64,000 bases of DNA from Bacteroidales bacterium (GTDB lineage Bacteria; Bacteroidota; Bacteroidia; Bacteroidales; Muribaculaceae), in the NCBI GenBank assembly GCA_020860515.1, contig JAJBUG010000039.1, positions 62,001-126,000 of the forward strand. The letters are read 5' to 3'. Below are positions 51,472 through 60,681 of this stretch, one piece after another; the first letter of the stretch is position 1; the number at the start of each line of letters is the position of its first letter. The notes beneath the pieces are model-generated. The model saw nothing but the letters and a program-made list of their open reading frames with translations. It was not told the origin of the DNA and did not search any database. The translations under genes were made by a program, and so were the position numbers.

Positions 51472-52878
51472 CTAAAAATGGCTGCTGCCATCGAAGCAGT
51501 GGGTGCATACCTTGCACTTTGGCAGACCGATAGCCTTTATCAAATCTTCAAGCTTGCTGAATTTTAGCGATGTAAGTCCAAATCGCTCAGCAATCTTCTG
51601 CACCAACGCCTTGTATTCAGGGCTGTCAGTAGTGGCGTAGGCTTCCAGGTTCTTGTTAGGATCGCCTTCCAGCTCGCTTATGATGCGACGTGTGATAAGC
51701 TCCATATCGCTTTTCGAAGATGTGAATCCAATGAATGGGCAACCGTAAATAAGCGGCGGGCATGCTATGCGCATGTGCACCTCCTTGGCTCCATATTCGT
51801 AAAATGTATGCACATTATCCTTGAGCTGGGTGCCACGCACGATTGAGTCGTCGCAGAATGCCACTTTGCGGTCCTTAAGCATGGCGGCATTTGGAATGAG
51901 CTTCATCTTTGCCACCAGATCGCGCATGCTTTGATTGCTCGGAGTGAAGCTTCGAGGCCAAGTGGGAGTGTATTTTGCCACGCAGCGACGGTAGGGAATG
52001 CCCTTGCCGGCAGCAAAGCCCATGGCCATGCCCACTCCGCTATCAGGAATGCCGCATACACATTCAATTTCAGTGTCATCCTTTTCTCCCATGAGTTCGC
52101 CGCTGCGGTAGCGTACCTCGTCAACATTGATGCCCTCGTAGCTCGATACCGGGAACCCATAATATACCCACAAGAACGAGCAAATCTGCATTTCGGGGAG
52201 AGCCTCCTTAAGTACCTCCACTCCTTCAGCAGTGATGCGCAGGATTTCACCAGGTCCCAAATCGCGCACCACCTCATACCCAAGGTTGGGAAATGCTGTG
52301 GTCTCGCTGGTTACAGCATAGCCATCGGGACCTTTGCCTATTACAATTGGCGTACGCCCAAGTCGGTCACGAGCCGCAATGAGTCCGTCAGTGGTTAGCA
52401 GGAGCATGCTGCAGCTGCCTTGAATGCGGAGCTGGGCATATCGAATACCATCAGCGAAATTGTCGCCTTCATTAATCAAAGCAGCCACCATCTCCGTGGG
52501 GTTGGTGGCTCCGCTGCTGGTCTCTGCAAAATGTATGTGTGCGTCGAGCATTTGGCGCTCGATTTCGGCGATGTTTTGGATCTTGGCTACAGTTACGATT
52601 GCAAACTTTCCCAGGTGGCTATTCACTACTATGGGTTGTGAGTCGTTGTCGCTAATGATGCCTATGCCGAGCTGGCCCTTGAATCGGGGTAGCACGCTTT
52701 CAAATTTGGTGCGGAAATAAGTATTTTCCAAGCTGTGGATGCTGCGCACGAAGCCACGCTCGGAGTCGTAGGTAGCCATGCCGCCTCGCTTAGTGCCGAG
52801 GTGGCTGTTGTAGTCTGTGCCGTAGAAGAGATCAGTGACGCAATCTCTACGCAAGGCAGTGCCGAAGAAACCTCCCAT
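51472..52878 (-). CDS. PurF-like amidotransferase paralogue without the N-terminal catalytic Cys
   Basis: 468 residues from the ATG at 52878; the longer ORF start (52977) lies upstream of the promoter box at 52915-52922. The protein begins MGGFFGTALRRDC instead of the M-C-G-I/V-x-G of glutamine amidotransferases, so the Ntn nucleophile that would be residue 2 is Gly. The rest of the glutaminase domain is kept (RGGMATYD, ARDRLGRTP), and the phosphoribosyltransferase part has the PRPP loop FCDDSIVRGTQLKDN. The C-terminus has CKVCTHCFDG. The protein may work with free ammonia or have another role. A second, standard PurF would be expected elsewhere in the genome. Confidence 0.85.
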   Translation of the reverse strand: MGGFFGTALRRDCVTDLFYGTDYNSHLGTKRGGMATYDSERGFVRSIHSLENTYFRTKFESVLPRFKGQLGIGIISDNDSQPIVVNSHLGKFAIVTVAKIQNIAEIERQMLDAHIHFAETSSGATNPTEMVAALINEGDNFADGIRYAQLRIQGSCSMLLLTTDGLIAARDRLGRTPIVIGKGPDGYAVTSETTAFPNLGYEVVRDLGPGEILRITAEGVEVLKEALPEMQICSFLWVYYGFPVSSYEGINVDEVRYRSGELMGEKDDTEIECVCGIPDSGVGMAMGFAAGKGIPYRRCVAKYTPTWPRSFTPSNQSMRDLVAKMKLIPNAAMLKDRKVAFCDDSIVRGTQLKDNVHTFYEYGAKEVHMRIACPPLIYGCPFIGFTSSKSDMELITRRIISELEGDPNKNLEAYATTDSPEYKALVQKIAERFGLTSLKFSKLEDLIKAIGLPKCKVCTHCFDGSSHF

Positions 52879-52914
52879 ATATGGTAGTCGTTGTAGATTG
52901 GTATAAATTTTGCG

Positions 52915-52922
52915 CAAAGTTA
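52915..52922 (-). promoter_or_regulatory. -7 box of the PurF-like gene
   Basis: TAACTTTG on the minus strand, 37 bases before the ATG at 52878. It excludes the ATG at 52977 as start. Confidence 0.5.
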
Positions 52923-53019
52923 ATGATTTTTTCTGAGAAAACCTATTGTCTTTTGTAAGTGTTATAGAAATAAACACACTTTTAAACGCATCTAATAATA
53001 TTATAAAGACACTACAACT

Positions 53020-53241
53020 ATGGGAAAGAAATTTTGGACCTTTTTGGCATGGGTATTCGGCATAGCCGCAACCGCCCTCATCGTGGTTTACAGCTTGGTG
53101 ATTGCTGTATCACAGTTATGGTTCTTGGCCATTGCCGCCGGTGCAGCTGCTCTGTGTATATGGTTCGCAGCTTTGGCTTTCAAGGCAAAACGCCATGAGG
53201 ATGAACGTCGTCGCGAAAAGGAAGAGAAGCAGCAGGAGTAA
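53020..53241 (+). CDS. Small membrane protein, 73 aa
   Basis: Two hydrophobic helices (about 5-27 and 31-53) followed by a charged, coiled tail (KRHEDERRREKEEKQQE). Unknown family. It lies between the divergent PurF-like gene and mltG, with the same orientation as mltG but a separate promoter between them (53283-53290). The simple composition raises some doubt, but the clear two-helix topology and the start near the expected 5' region favour a real gene. Confidence 0.6.
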   Translation: MGKKFWTFLAWVFGIAATALIVVYSLVIAVSQLWFLAIAAGAAALCIWFAALAFKAKRHEDERRREKEEKQQE

Positions 53242-53282
53242 ATTTTTACGCTCATCAAGCCATTTTTCTCCGATATATTTGC

Positions 53283-53290
53283 TAACTTTG
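53283..53290 (+). promoter_or_regulatory. -7 box of mltG
   Basis: TAACTTTG 28 bases before the ATG at 53318. No clean -33 element. Confidence 0.45.
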
Positions 53291-53317
53291 TAATCCAAAT
53301 GTCATGACCGAGACAAT

Positions 53318-54403
53318 ATGAGCGAACCAAACAACAAGGAGAAAAAGCCCAGAAAGAAAAAGAAGAAGGCTGCCAAGAAGTGGCCTATTATAAGTGCCTG
53401 CATCATCTTGATTGTGGTGATTGCGGGCATTTGGGTGTGGTCGCTGGTGGGAGCCAAAGCCCCAGTGACAGAGCCGACTCGAATATATATACCTGAGGGA
53501 TCGGGCAACGAAGCTATTGGCGACACACTGCGCACATCGCTTGGCGACAACTTCGGAACCAAGGTAGCGCGCCTATGGGCTTGGCAGAATGGAAGTGCTG
53601 CGCAAGCGGTGGGCTCCTATGTGATCCATCCTGGCGATATGGCTCTGATGGTAAGCCGCATGCTACTCTACAATCGCCAAAGCCCTGTGAAAGTCACATA
53701 TAATAATATACGCACTTTCGACCAACTGGCAGCACGCATCGGCAAGCAGATGATGTTTACGCCTGAGCAGTTTAAGGCGGCCTGCGATAGCATTTTGAGT
53801 GGGACCGGCTATACCCGTGAGAACTTTACAGCCGCTTTCCTGCCCGATACTTATGAATTTTATTGGAACGCTGATCCTGCCTATGTGGTGGAAAAGCTTG
53901 TAAGCCATCGCGACAAATTCTGGAACAGCGAACGCTTGGAGAAAGCTGCAGCCCTTGGCCTGACCCCTGAGGAAGTGACCACTCTCGCCTCAATCGTTGA
54001 GGAGGAGACTAATAAGAAGGACGAGCGGCCATTGGTGGCTCGCCTTTATCTGAATCGGCTGCAGAAGGGCATGAAGCTGCAGGCAGATCCTACTGTGAAA
54101 TTCGCCATCGGCGATTTCTCGCTGCGCAGGATTCTCAATACTCATCTGCGTAAGGATTCGCCTTACAACACTTATCGCAACGTAGGCTTGCCCCCAGGCC
54201 CTATCCGCATTCCCAATGCCGAAACCATTGATGCTGTGCTTGATGCTCCCGAACACGACTATATCTACATGTGTGCCAAAGAAACATTCAATGGCTACCA
54301 CAATTTTGCCAGCAACTACAAGGACCATCAGGCTAACGCCAAGCGCTACCAGCAAGCCCTCAACAAGCGTGGCATCCGCCGCATAATAGATTTCTTCTGG
54401 TAG
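53318..54403 (+). CDS. mltG: Endolytic transglycosylase MltG
   Basis: 361 residues. A very lysine-rich cytoplasmic tail (1-20) precedes one membrane helix (about 22-44). A LysM-like segment and the catalytic YceG/MltG domain follow. The active-site glutamate lies in LASIVEEETNKKDERP (about 223-238), followed by LYLNRLQKGMKLQADPTV and the closing YNTYRNVGLPPGPI motif. The enzyme cuts nascent peptidoglycan to set glycan chain length, at the outer face of the inner membrane. Full length. Confidence 0.93.
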   Translation: MSEPNNKEKKPRKKKKKAAKKWPIISACIILIVVIAGIWVWSLVGAKAPVTEPTRIYIPEGSGNEAIGDTLRTSLGDNFGTKVARLWAWQNGSAAQAVGSYVIHPGDMALMVSRMLLYNRQSPVKVTYNNIRTFDQLAARIGKQMMFTPEQFKAACDSILSGTGYTRENFTAAFLPDTYEFYWNADPAYVVEKLVSHRDKFWNSERLEKAAALGLTPEEVTTLASIVEEETNKKDERPLVARLYLNRLQKGMKLQADPTVKFAIGDFSLRRILNTHLRKDSPYNTYRNVGLPPGPIRIPNAETIDAVLDAPEHDYIYMCAKETFNGYHNFASNYKDHQANAKRYQQALNKRGIRRIIDFFW

Positions 54404-54468
54404 CATAAAAAGACCCTTGTTTTTCCCGTAATTGCTTATCCTCCCTTAATCTTTAAAAGAATATCCTT

Positions 54469-54717
54469 ATGGAAGAAAATCTCGATTCTGGCGATCGCCT
54501 CGTTTGTGCTCGCATTTATGCCACTCTCGGAGTGGCCAGCATAGGCCTTGGTATGCTGCGGGCTAATGGCATTCCTTGCATTCTCGACAATGCTATTGTG
54601 GCAGGCGTGTTGGGCGTGCCAGTGGCAGCCTTTGATGGTATCCGCCTCATGGTGCATGAGCGCGACCTGCCCGAGGCCTTGAAACTCCTCGGTCCCGACC
54701 GCTACCCAGAAGGGTAA
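54469..54717 (+). CDS. DUF2007-family protein
   Basis: 82 residues. The pattern VCARIYATLGVASIGLGMLR (VxxA.x...A..a...L...GI), then GIPCILDNAI and GIRLMVHERDLPEALKLLG matches DUF2007, a small putative signal-transducing fold. Located 65 bases after mltG on the same strand. It is followed by an 18-base-arm terminator at 54740-54780. Function unknown. Confidence 0.8.
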   Translation: MEENLDSGDRLVCARIYATLGVASIGLGMLRANGIPCILDNAIVAGVLGVPVAAFDGIRLMVHERDLPEALKLLGPDRYPEG

Positions 54718-54739
54718 TAATAATGAATAAATAACAAAG

Positions 54740-54780
54740 AATAATGGGCTGGCGCATAGTTGATGCGCCAGCCCATTATT
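54740..54780. terminator. Bidirectional terminator
   Basis: Arms AATAATGGGCTGGCGCAT (54740-54757) and the exact reverse complement (54763-54780) with a 5-base loop, between DUF2007 and the convergent MFS gene (stop 54802). Confidence 0.9.
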
Positions 54781-54801
54781 CATTGTTTTTTAATTCATTG
54801 A

Positions 54802-56271
54802 TTATTGATCGATGGCTTCTGCCTCGGCTTCTTCAACTTCGGTGTTAGGCTTGATGTTAGGCAATTCAAGGCCATAGCCATTCTTCTTGTCCATAATCTT
54901 CAGCACGATTCCAAAGAAGAGAGCCAACAGTCCAAGTGATGCAAAGAGCAGCATTGGCACTGTATAATTGTACTCCATGGGGTCAGTTACTCCAGGATTC
55001 GATGCTGTCAGCACGTTGCCGATAAGGATTGGGAAGAGGCAAAGGCCTATATTCTGTACCCAGAAAATCAGTGAGTAAGCCGAGCCAAGGAAGCGAGCCT
55101 CCATAATCTTGGGCACTGAGGGCCAAAGGGCGGCGGGCACCAATGAGAAAGATACGCCAAGAACCACGATTGCTGCAAAGGCAAGGGCTTCGCTCTTGAC
55201 TGACGGGAGCACAAGCGCAAAGGTGAGGTGGCAAATAATCATCAGGATTGCACCGAGAATAAGCATCGTGGCACCCTTTCCTTTGCGGTCAAGGTAATAG
55301 CCTAAAATAGGTGTCAGAATCATGGCGCCCATTGGGAACCAACGGAAAATGTCGCTTGCAGTAGTGGCTGAGATGCCAAGGGTGCATTGCAGCATGTTGG
55401 CGGCATAGCGCTGGAAGGGGAAGATGGCTGAATAGTATAGCACGCAGAGCAGGGCCACAACCCAGAACAGTTTGCTTGAGAAAATCTTGCCCACATCACT
55501 GAGCTGGAACTCCTCGTCGCTTCCGCCCTCTGCTGCCTTTGCCGCACCAAGCTGGGTGTCGAGCTTGCGATCCATAAATGTGAAAATGATGAAAGCAATC
55601 AAGCCAATGCAAAGCAGGGCAGTGCAGAAGCCTACAGGCACTACCACTGTGGGGTCGCCACCCATGGCATCAGCCAGACGTGGCGAGATTGAGAATATGG
55701 CAAACACGCCCAGGCGAGCAATAGCCATTTCCAGACCCATGGCCAAGGCCATTTCTTTGCCTTCGAACCACTTGGCAATAGCCTTGCTGACTGTGATGCC
55801 GGCCATTTCGCAGCCGCAGCCGAATATCATGAAGCCCAGAGCAGCCAGCTTGGCGCTTCCTGGCATCACTGTCCACCATGAACTCAGCCATTGGTCAAGA
55901 GCAGTGCCTTGAAACCAGTTAGACACGGCATAGAATTTGATGGCTGCGCCTATCACCATCACCGACGCTGAAAGCGTGCCAGTGAAGCGCACACCCATTT
56001 TATCGAGGATAATGCCGGCCAATATCAGAAATCCGAATACATTAAGAATATATTCGGCACCAGCATAGAGACCGAATGCGTCGGGCGACCATCCGCGTTG
56101 GGTTTCTACCAGGGATTGGAGAGGCGACATTACATCGACAAACATGTAGGCAAAGAACATCATGCCAGCAATCAGCAGCAAAGCAGTCCAGCGGGCCCAA
56201 CGTTTGTCACAGAGCAACACTTGGGCTGATCCCGTCGTGTTTTTTCCCATTTCAAGAGTTTGTGTTGACAT
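54802..56271 (-). CDS. Major facilitator superfamily transporter
   Basis: 489 residues, twelve predicted helices. The first helices read LLLIAGMMFFAYMFVDVM, and the loop after helix 2 contains GIILDKMGVRFTG, the MFS G-x-x-D-R/K-type motif. Helix 10 region has YYLDRKGKGATML. The overall resemblance is to OFA/nitrate-type members of Bacteroidales, with an acidic C-terminal tail (EVEEAEAEAIDQ). Substrate unknown. Divergent from the AI-2E gene, with facing -7 boxes at 56311 and 56331. Confidence 0.88.
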   Translation of the reverse strand: MSTQTLEMGKNTTGSAQVLLCDKRWARWTALLLIAGMMFFAYMFVDVMSPLQSLVETQRGWSPDAFGLYAGAEYILNVFGFLILAGIILDKMGVRFTGTLSASVMVIGAAIKFYAVSNWFQGTALDQWLSSWWTVMPGSAKLAALGFMIFGCGCEMAGITVSKAIAKWFEGKEMALAMGLEMAIARLGVFAIFSISPRLADAMGGDPTVVVPVGFCTALLCIGLIAFIIFTFMDRKLDTQLGAAKAAEGGSDEEFQLSDVGKIFSSKLFWVVALLCVLYYSAIFPFQRYAANMLQCTLGISATTASDIFRWFPMGAMILTPILGYYLDRKGKGATMLILGAILMIICHLTFALVLPSVKSEALAFAAIVVLGVSFSLVPAALWPSVPKIMEARFLGSAYSLIFWVQNIGLCLFPILIGNVLTASNPGVTDPMEYNYTVPMLLFASLGLLALFFGIVLKIMDKKNGYGLELPNIKPNTEVEEAEAEAIDQ

Positions 56272-56310
56272 TTAGGTTTATGATTAGTTGATTTTTTCAA
56301 AAAGATGGTG

Positions 56311-56318
56311 CAAATTTA
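56311..56318 (-). promoter_or_regulatory. -7 box of the MFS gene
   Basis: TAAATTTG on the minus strand, 40 bases before the ATG at 56271. Confidence 0.45.
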
Positions 56319-56330
56319 AGAAATAATGTG

Positions 56331-56338
56331 TAACTTTG
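56331..56338 (+). promoter_or_regulatory. -7 box of the AI-2E family gene
   Basis: TAACTTTG 29 bases before the ATG at 56367, divergent to the box at 56311. Confidence 0.45.
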
Positions 56339-56366
56339 AAAATTATTTAGATTAATAAATCGTAAA

Positions 56367-57536
56367 ATGAATATATCTACCCCACAAAAGGGTTACGAAC
56401 GGCGCCCATTCACCTTCGACCGAGTGGTGAGGCTGGTACTCACGGCTTTGGTGGTGTGCGGCTTGGTATGGCTGGTGCAGAGGCTTTCGAGTGTGCTGCT
56501 GCCCTTCCTTGTGGCTTGGCTGATAGCCTATCTGCTTGAGCCTTTTGTGCAGCGCAATCGCCAGATGCTAAAGCTCAAGGGGCGCTTCTTGGCAATTGTG
56601 CTTACCCTTTTCGAGGTGATTATGCTCATTACGGTACTGTGCATAGTATTCTTGCCATCGGTTTTCAACGAGCTTGACCAAGTAGCTGAATTGATACGCG
56701 AATACTCACGGGATGATACCAAGGTTCCCCTGATCCCACCTACGGTACGAGAATTTATTGCCACCCATGTGGATTTCAATAAGATTTACGAGGAAATGAC
56801 CAGCCAGGACTGGCAATCGCTTGTCAACTTCGTGGGCCGCTTGATGTCGGGTGGTTTTAGCATCATTCTTGGGGTGGTCAATTGGTTCTTGGTGATTCTC
56901 TATGTGATTTTCATAATGCTCGATTATGAGAAGTTGCTCAATGGCTTCAAACATATGGTGCCTCCGCGTATGCGCAGGGTCACATTCACTATAGCCAAGG
57001 ATGTGAAAGATAGCATGGACCATTATTTCCGTGGCCAGTCGCTGGTTGCGCTCTGCGTGGGCATCCTCTTTGCCATCGGCTTTGTGATTGTAGGCTTGCC
57101 CCTTGGAGTGGTGCTGGGACTTTTTATTGGTGTGCTGAATATGGTGCCATATCTGCAACTTATTTCGATCATTCCCACTACTTTGCTCTGTCTGGTATAT
57201 TCTGTGCAGGACGGGGTAGGGTTCTGGCCCATCTGGTGGGCTTGCATGGCTGTGTATATTATAGTGCAATGCATTCAGGACCTGTTTCTTACTCCCAAGA
57301 TCATGGGCAAAGCCATGGGTCTTAACCCAGCCATCATTTTGCTTTCGCTCTCGGTGTGGGGGTCGCTCCTTGGCTTTATCGGCCTTATCATAGCCTTGCC
57401 ATTGACTACACTTTTGCTGGCCTACTACAACCAATTTATCATCAACCGCCACGATGGCGAGCCTCCCCACGAGCGCCTCGAAGATTCCGAAGCCTTCGAG
57501 CGCATGATCGACACTCCCCTCGACGAAGAGGGATAG
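56367..57536 (+). CDS. AI-2E family (PerM/UPF0118) transporter
   Basis: 389 residues with about eight membrane helices. Characteristic pieces: LSSVLLPFLVAWLIAYLLEP near residue 50, the central DYFRGQSLVALCVGILFAIG-like segment DHYFRGQSLVALCVGILF, and GLFIGVLNMVPYLQL. The family is named after TqsA, an AI-2 exporter, but many members move other ions or compounds. The C-terminal tail is acidic and cytoplasmic. Ends with TAG. Its 3' end faces the metallophosphoesterase gene at 57544 with only 7 bases between stops. Confidence 0.92.
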   Translation: MNISTPQKGYERRPFTFDRVVRLVLTALVVCGLVWLVQRLSSVLLPFLVAWLIAYLLEPFVQRNRQMLKLKGRFLAIVLTLFEVIMLITVLCIVFLPSVFNELDQVAELIREYSRDDTKVPLIPPTVREFIATHVDFNKIYEEMTSQDWQSLVNFVGRLMSGGFSIILGVVNWFLVILYVIFIMLDYEKLLNGFKHMVPPRMRRVTFTIAKDVKDSMDHYFRGQSLVALCVGILFAIGFVIVGLPLGVVLGLFIGVLNMVPYLQLISIIPTTLLCLVYSVQDGVGFWPIWWACMAVYIIVQCIQDLFLTPKIMGKAMGLNPAIILLSLSVWGSLLGFIGLIIALPLTTLLLAYYNQFIINRHDGEPPHERLEDSEAFERMIDTPLDEEG

Positions 57537-57543
57537 GAAGACT

Positions 57544-58140
57544 TCAAATTTTGATAACTCTCGGCTTGTTTATAAGCTGGTATGCCTCATTCATCAGAGA
57601 ACCATTGACGAATAAAGTATCGGGAGTTTCATATTTGCCATAGCTTTTATGGATGTGGCCAAAAAGATGAAGTTTAGGCTTTATTTCTGTTACGCGGCGT
57701 AACAGCGCTTCAGAACCAAAATGAGTTCTTCCTGCGTAATCCAGAATCCCAAGAGGAGGCTGGTGAGTAATCAATATGTCAGTTTTATTAGGAATCTGAT
57801 TGATGCCGTTAAGATATTTCTTTGAACGTGAAGAGCCTGGATACATTGGTAAACCGTAATAATAGGTTCCATCAATTACTATTCCAGTATTATCAAGAAT
57901 ATGACAGTTGGAATCCATCCCTTCGATTTTTGCTCCACGAAGGTAATCATCATGATTGCCTGGGACAAAAATCTTAAAGTCATAGGGTAGATCCATAAAC
58001 CAATTTAAGAAATCCATTATTTCGTCTTCTGTACCAGCCATACCCACATCTCCGCTATGTATGATTATATCGCCCTTAGGTAAATCCCCCAATAAGGGAT
58101 GCTTGCCATGAGTGTCTGAAAGATGAATGATTGTCTTCAT
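57544..58140 (-). CDS. Calcineurin-like metallophosphoesterase
   Basis: 198 residues. The metal-binding blocks are all present: SDTHG (Asp9, His11), HSGDVG (Asp31), GNHDD (61-65), THQPPLGILD (about 128) and GHIHKSYG (about 165). Similar bacterial proteins hydrolyse phosphodiesters or phosphomonoesters in the cytoplasm. It lies 50 bases after the SF0329-like gene on the same strand, and may be the last gene of the accessory operon, though it looks like a housekeeping-type protein by itself. Confidence 0.9.
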   Translation of the reverse strand: MKTIIHLSDTHGKHPLLGDLPKGDIIIHSGDVGMAGTEDEIMDFLNWFMDLPYDFKIFVPGNHDDYLRGAKIEGMDSNCHILDNTGIVIDGTYYYGLPMYPGSSRSKKYLNGINQIPNKTDILITHQPPLGILDYAGRTHFGSEALLRRVTEIKPKLHLFGHIHKSYGKYETPDTLFVNGSLMNEAYQLINKPRVIKI

Positions 58141-58190
58141 TATTCTAATAGATTAGTCAAAGGCTCGATTTGATGGCTTACTTGAGCCCA

Positions 58191-59126
58191 TCAAATCGAT
58201 TTTATGTTTTTGAATACATCGATGGTATCATATTCATTATTCCAATGTTTCAATAGAATATCTCGATTGAGAAAAGTCCAAACTTTGCATTTCTCAATAA
58301 GCCCTAAATCAATTGAATCATCATTATATAATATCTTTGCATCTTCTATTTTTAGGATAAGAGGAAAATGAGTAGATTTGGCATTGGACTCAAATCTTAC
58401 TACTGGAGTAAAGTCAGTCCAGAATAGCTTTGATTGAACTATAACATTGCAATCTAAGCCGGTTGTCTTATCCTGGATCCTGAGTCTTGAAAGTGAAAAT
58501 GGATCATACAATTTCCAATCCAGTCCTAATTCAGAGATTTTCTTTTCATAAGCTCTGCATTGTTCATCCTTGTGATCGTAATTCCAAGAACATAAGATGT
58601 CCTCATTCTGTTTGCAACCTCCACGCATTGCCACATATTTGGCAAATTCAATAGTAATCGGAGTATCCACAATAATACAAATATCTTGCCAAGTTACATT
58701 GTAAGAGTCTAATCGTTGATTGATTATTCTCTTCACTACTGGATTTTCGGTTTGTATCTCTTTAAGTCTACGTTTGCCTATTCGTTTATCACAAGCTTTT
58801 AAGATTGGCACCAATCCCCAGCGGTCATGATCTAATCCAAAATCCAATAACTTAGCCGTGGGACAATCAATATAGTCTCTCAGCATTTGGGAAATAAACC
58901 CTAATCCCTGGTAACAATATGGATAGTACATTTTATCCAAATCTTCTTTTGGGCATACCTTAGGAAAATCCCAAACTATTTTCTTATCAATCGTCACCCA
59001 ATAGCGTGGCACACAATTATTGGACCTTTGTGCACGCATAGGATATGCAACACAATGGATTTCAAATTTTGTGGAAGGGTCAATTATGCTGTAGAGAGCC
59101 TTCTGCAACTTACTCCATCTTCTCAT
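58191..59126 (-). CDS. SF0329-like protein, unknown function
   Basis: 311 residues with no signal or membrane helix. The start MRRWSKLQKALYSIIDP and the phrase EIHCVAYPMR resemble the SF0329 family of enterobacterial hypotheticals, but this is from memory and weak. Later are a Trp- and Asp-rich middle (LDFGLDHDRWGLVPILKACD) and a C-terminal helix-rich part. It is fourth of a tight series (its start overlaps the 193-aa gene by 4 bases). SF0329-type proteins are sometimes found beside polymorphic toxins; no toxin signature is seen here. Confidence 0.6.
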   Translation of the reverse strand: MRRWSKLQKALYSIIDPSTKFEIHCVAYPMRAQRSNNCVPRYWVTIDKKIVWDFPKVCPKEDLDKMYYPYCYQGLGFISQMLRDYIDCPTAKLLDFGLDHDRWGLVPILKACDKRIGKRRLKEIQTENPVVKRIINQRLDSYNVTWQDICIIVDTPITIEFAKYVAMRGGCKQNEDILCSWNYDHKDEQCRAYEKKISELGLDWKLYDPFSLSRLRIQDKTTGLDCNVIVQSKLFWTDFTPVVRFESNAKSTHFPLILKIEDAKILYNDDSIDLGLIEKCKVWTFLNRDILLKHWNNEYDTIDVFKNIKSI

Positions 59127-59704
59127 TGGTTTGCTTCATTTAATTCTTCAAGAAAATCAAATGTCTCAAACTCTATCCAAAAGTAATAGCCTCCTATAGC
59201 TAAGGCATAAGCTAATATTCCAGCCCAAGGTTCGTTATGACGTATTGCCCAATCGATTGCAGGAAGATAACTTTCTGCACCAAAGGCGCCAATGTCATGC
59301 TTGTCCATATATTCTCCAAATCCAGGGACTAATAGATCTCCAAGGTTCATATAGTATTTGAGGCGGTAGGGTTCCATTTGAGGATCGCTCAGGCGAAGTA
59401 TGTCCCACCAAATGCCTGCAGCATCATAAATGCATGTCCTTAGACCGAATTCATCTCTGAAGGTGTCATCTCTTCCACATTTCTTATCGATTCCCATAAG
59501 AGCTTGCGAAAGGATGATGCAGGCTTCTTTAGGGTCGGTATTTTTCCCTTTTTCAAGGATATCTTTGATTTGCTCCCATGGGACAGGATTGAGATGTCTA
59601 TCCCAAGCCAAATCACTATGGTCATTGCTTGGATATTTCTTTTCTATTTCCTTAAGAAATCCCAACGCTTCGGTTGCAGTTACATCATATTCTTTTGGTT
59701 TCAT
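59123..59704 (-). CDS. Hypothetical protein, 193 aa
   Basis: No family recognised. The sequence is hydrophilic with several Trp and acidic patches (IEKKYPSNDHSDLAWDRHLN) and a C-terminal segment WAGILAYALAIGGYYFWIEF that could be one amphipathic or membrane-facing helix. It lies 2 bases after the nuclease-like gene and overlaps the next by 4, so its product belongs with them. A role as immunity, adaptor or regulator is possible but not shown. Confidence 0.6.
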   Translation of the reverse strand: MKPKEYDVTATEALGFLKEIEKKYPSNDHSDLAWDRHLNPVPWEQIKDILEKGKNTDPKEACIILSQALMGIDKKCGRDDTFRDEFGLRTCIYDAAGIWWDILRLSDPQMEPYRLKYYMNLGDLLVPGFGEYMDKHDIGAFGAESYLPAIDWAIRHNEPWAGILAYALAIGGYYFWIEFETFDFLEELNEANQ

Positions 59705-59706
59705 TC

Positions 59707-60681
59707 TTATTTTGTCTTTAGGTTGTAGAACTTCGCGATATTATCGGTTATTATATTTGGATTATCGGAATATAGCGCTTGATAGGTTGCCATAGGTAAA
59801 ACCTTTACCTTAAATTTGGCTTTTTTATTTTGAGGGAGTGCTTCGATATACTTCACCAAGTTATCATATAACTTTCCGTAGTTAACTTGTAATTTGTCAA
59901 AACCGAAAGCCAGAGTCATCAATTCACGATCTTGTTGGGCTGTATCCTCAAATTTGTGTTGATCGGGTACTTGGCCTTTCTGAACGCCAATCCAATGGCA
60001 TATCATCTGCTTTATTCCTTGGAGGTATTTGTTAGTTCTCCCCTCAATAAAGATTTTGAATGTGTCGTTGTTCGGTTCACTGACATTTATCCCATTGTTC
60101 TTAAAATATTCACCGAATACACCCCCGACTTGGTAATATTTATAATAGGCTTCCGCTATTTCTTGTAGACCACAATGGGAAGGCTCAGTGAATTTTGATT
60201 CGATGTAAAGTACTCGACTTTCATCTTCCGTGAGCACAACCACATCCACACTTGATGGATTTCGACCTTCAATGCATTTATTCTTTACCTCGAAGAAAAC
60301 CTTAGTATAGGTTTGAGCCCCGAATGTTATAGGGTTATCTTTGCCAACTCTATAAAAGAATAGCAAAGCGAGTAAGGCTGACGAATGAAGAATCAGTAAG
60401 CGGTTAGTTCTCTTTCCGTCAGTTTCTTGTGATTCTGATTCACTAATTTGCTCCCAGGCACTGTCGAATTTTTCTTTGTCTTCAACGTTAAAGAACTCCA
60501 TAAGTGTTTCTTTGTTACGGAAGGCAAACGAATTTTCACTTTCTTTTTGGTCCCAGATTGTTGGAACAATTTTACAGAGGAGATCATCTGAAACATCATT
60601 TTCAGAGTCCCAACCGAAGAACTTTCCATAGTTCTTCACATAATCTTTTAATGTCTTGTCCTTTCGGTCCATTTTTTTCAC
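59707..60681 (-). CDS. PGN_0703-like putative restriction endonuclease
   Basis: 324 residues. A PD-(D/E)XK-type site is visible: FFEVKNK (Glu121), then SSVDVVVL with Asp136 and VLYIESKF with Glu151 and Lys153, i.e. D-x14-ExK. This arrangement and the phrase YIESKFTEP match PGN_0703-type putative endonucleases of Bacteroidetes. The rest is helical with no methylase domain and no methyltransferase gene nearby. It overlaps the 60-aa gene at its start by 4 bases. Probably cleaves DNA or RNA, in defence or in competition. Confidence 0.7.
   Translation of the reverse strand: MKKMDRKDKTLKDYVKNYGKFFGWDSENDVSDDLLCKIVPTIWDQKESENSFAFRNKETLMEFFNVEDKEKFDSAWEQISESESQETDGKRTNRLLILHSSALLALLFFYRVGKDNPITFGAQTYTKVFFEVKNKCIEGRNPSSVDVVVLTEDESRVLYIESKFTEPSHCGLQEIAEAYYKYYQVGGVFGEYFKNNGINVSEPNNDTFKIFIEGRTNKYLQGIKQMICHWIGVQKGQVPDQHKFEDTAQQDRELMTLAFGFDKLQVNYGKLYDNLVKYIEALPQNKKAKFKVKVLPMATYQALYSDNPNIITDNIAKFYNLKTK

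Noticed and set aside
52879..52977. Longer N-terminus of the PurF-like protein
   Set aside because: It would start upstream of the -7 box at 52915-52922, and the extension has no similarity to the family.
56706..57470. 254-codon ORF antisense to the AI-2E gene
   Set aside because: His/Gln-rich composition typical of a complement of membrane-helix codons; no start context.
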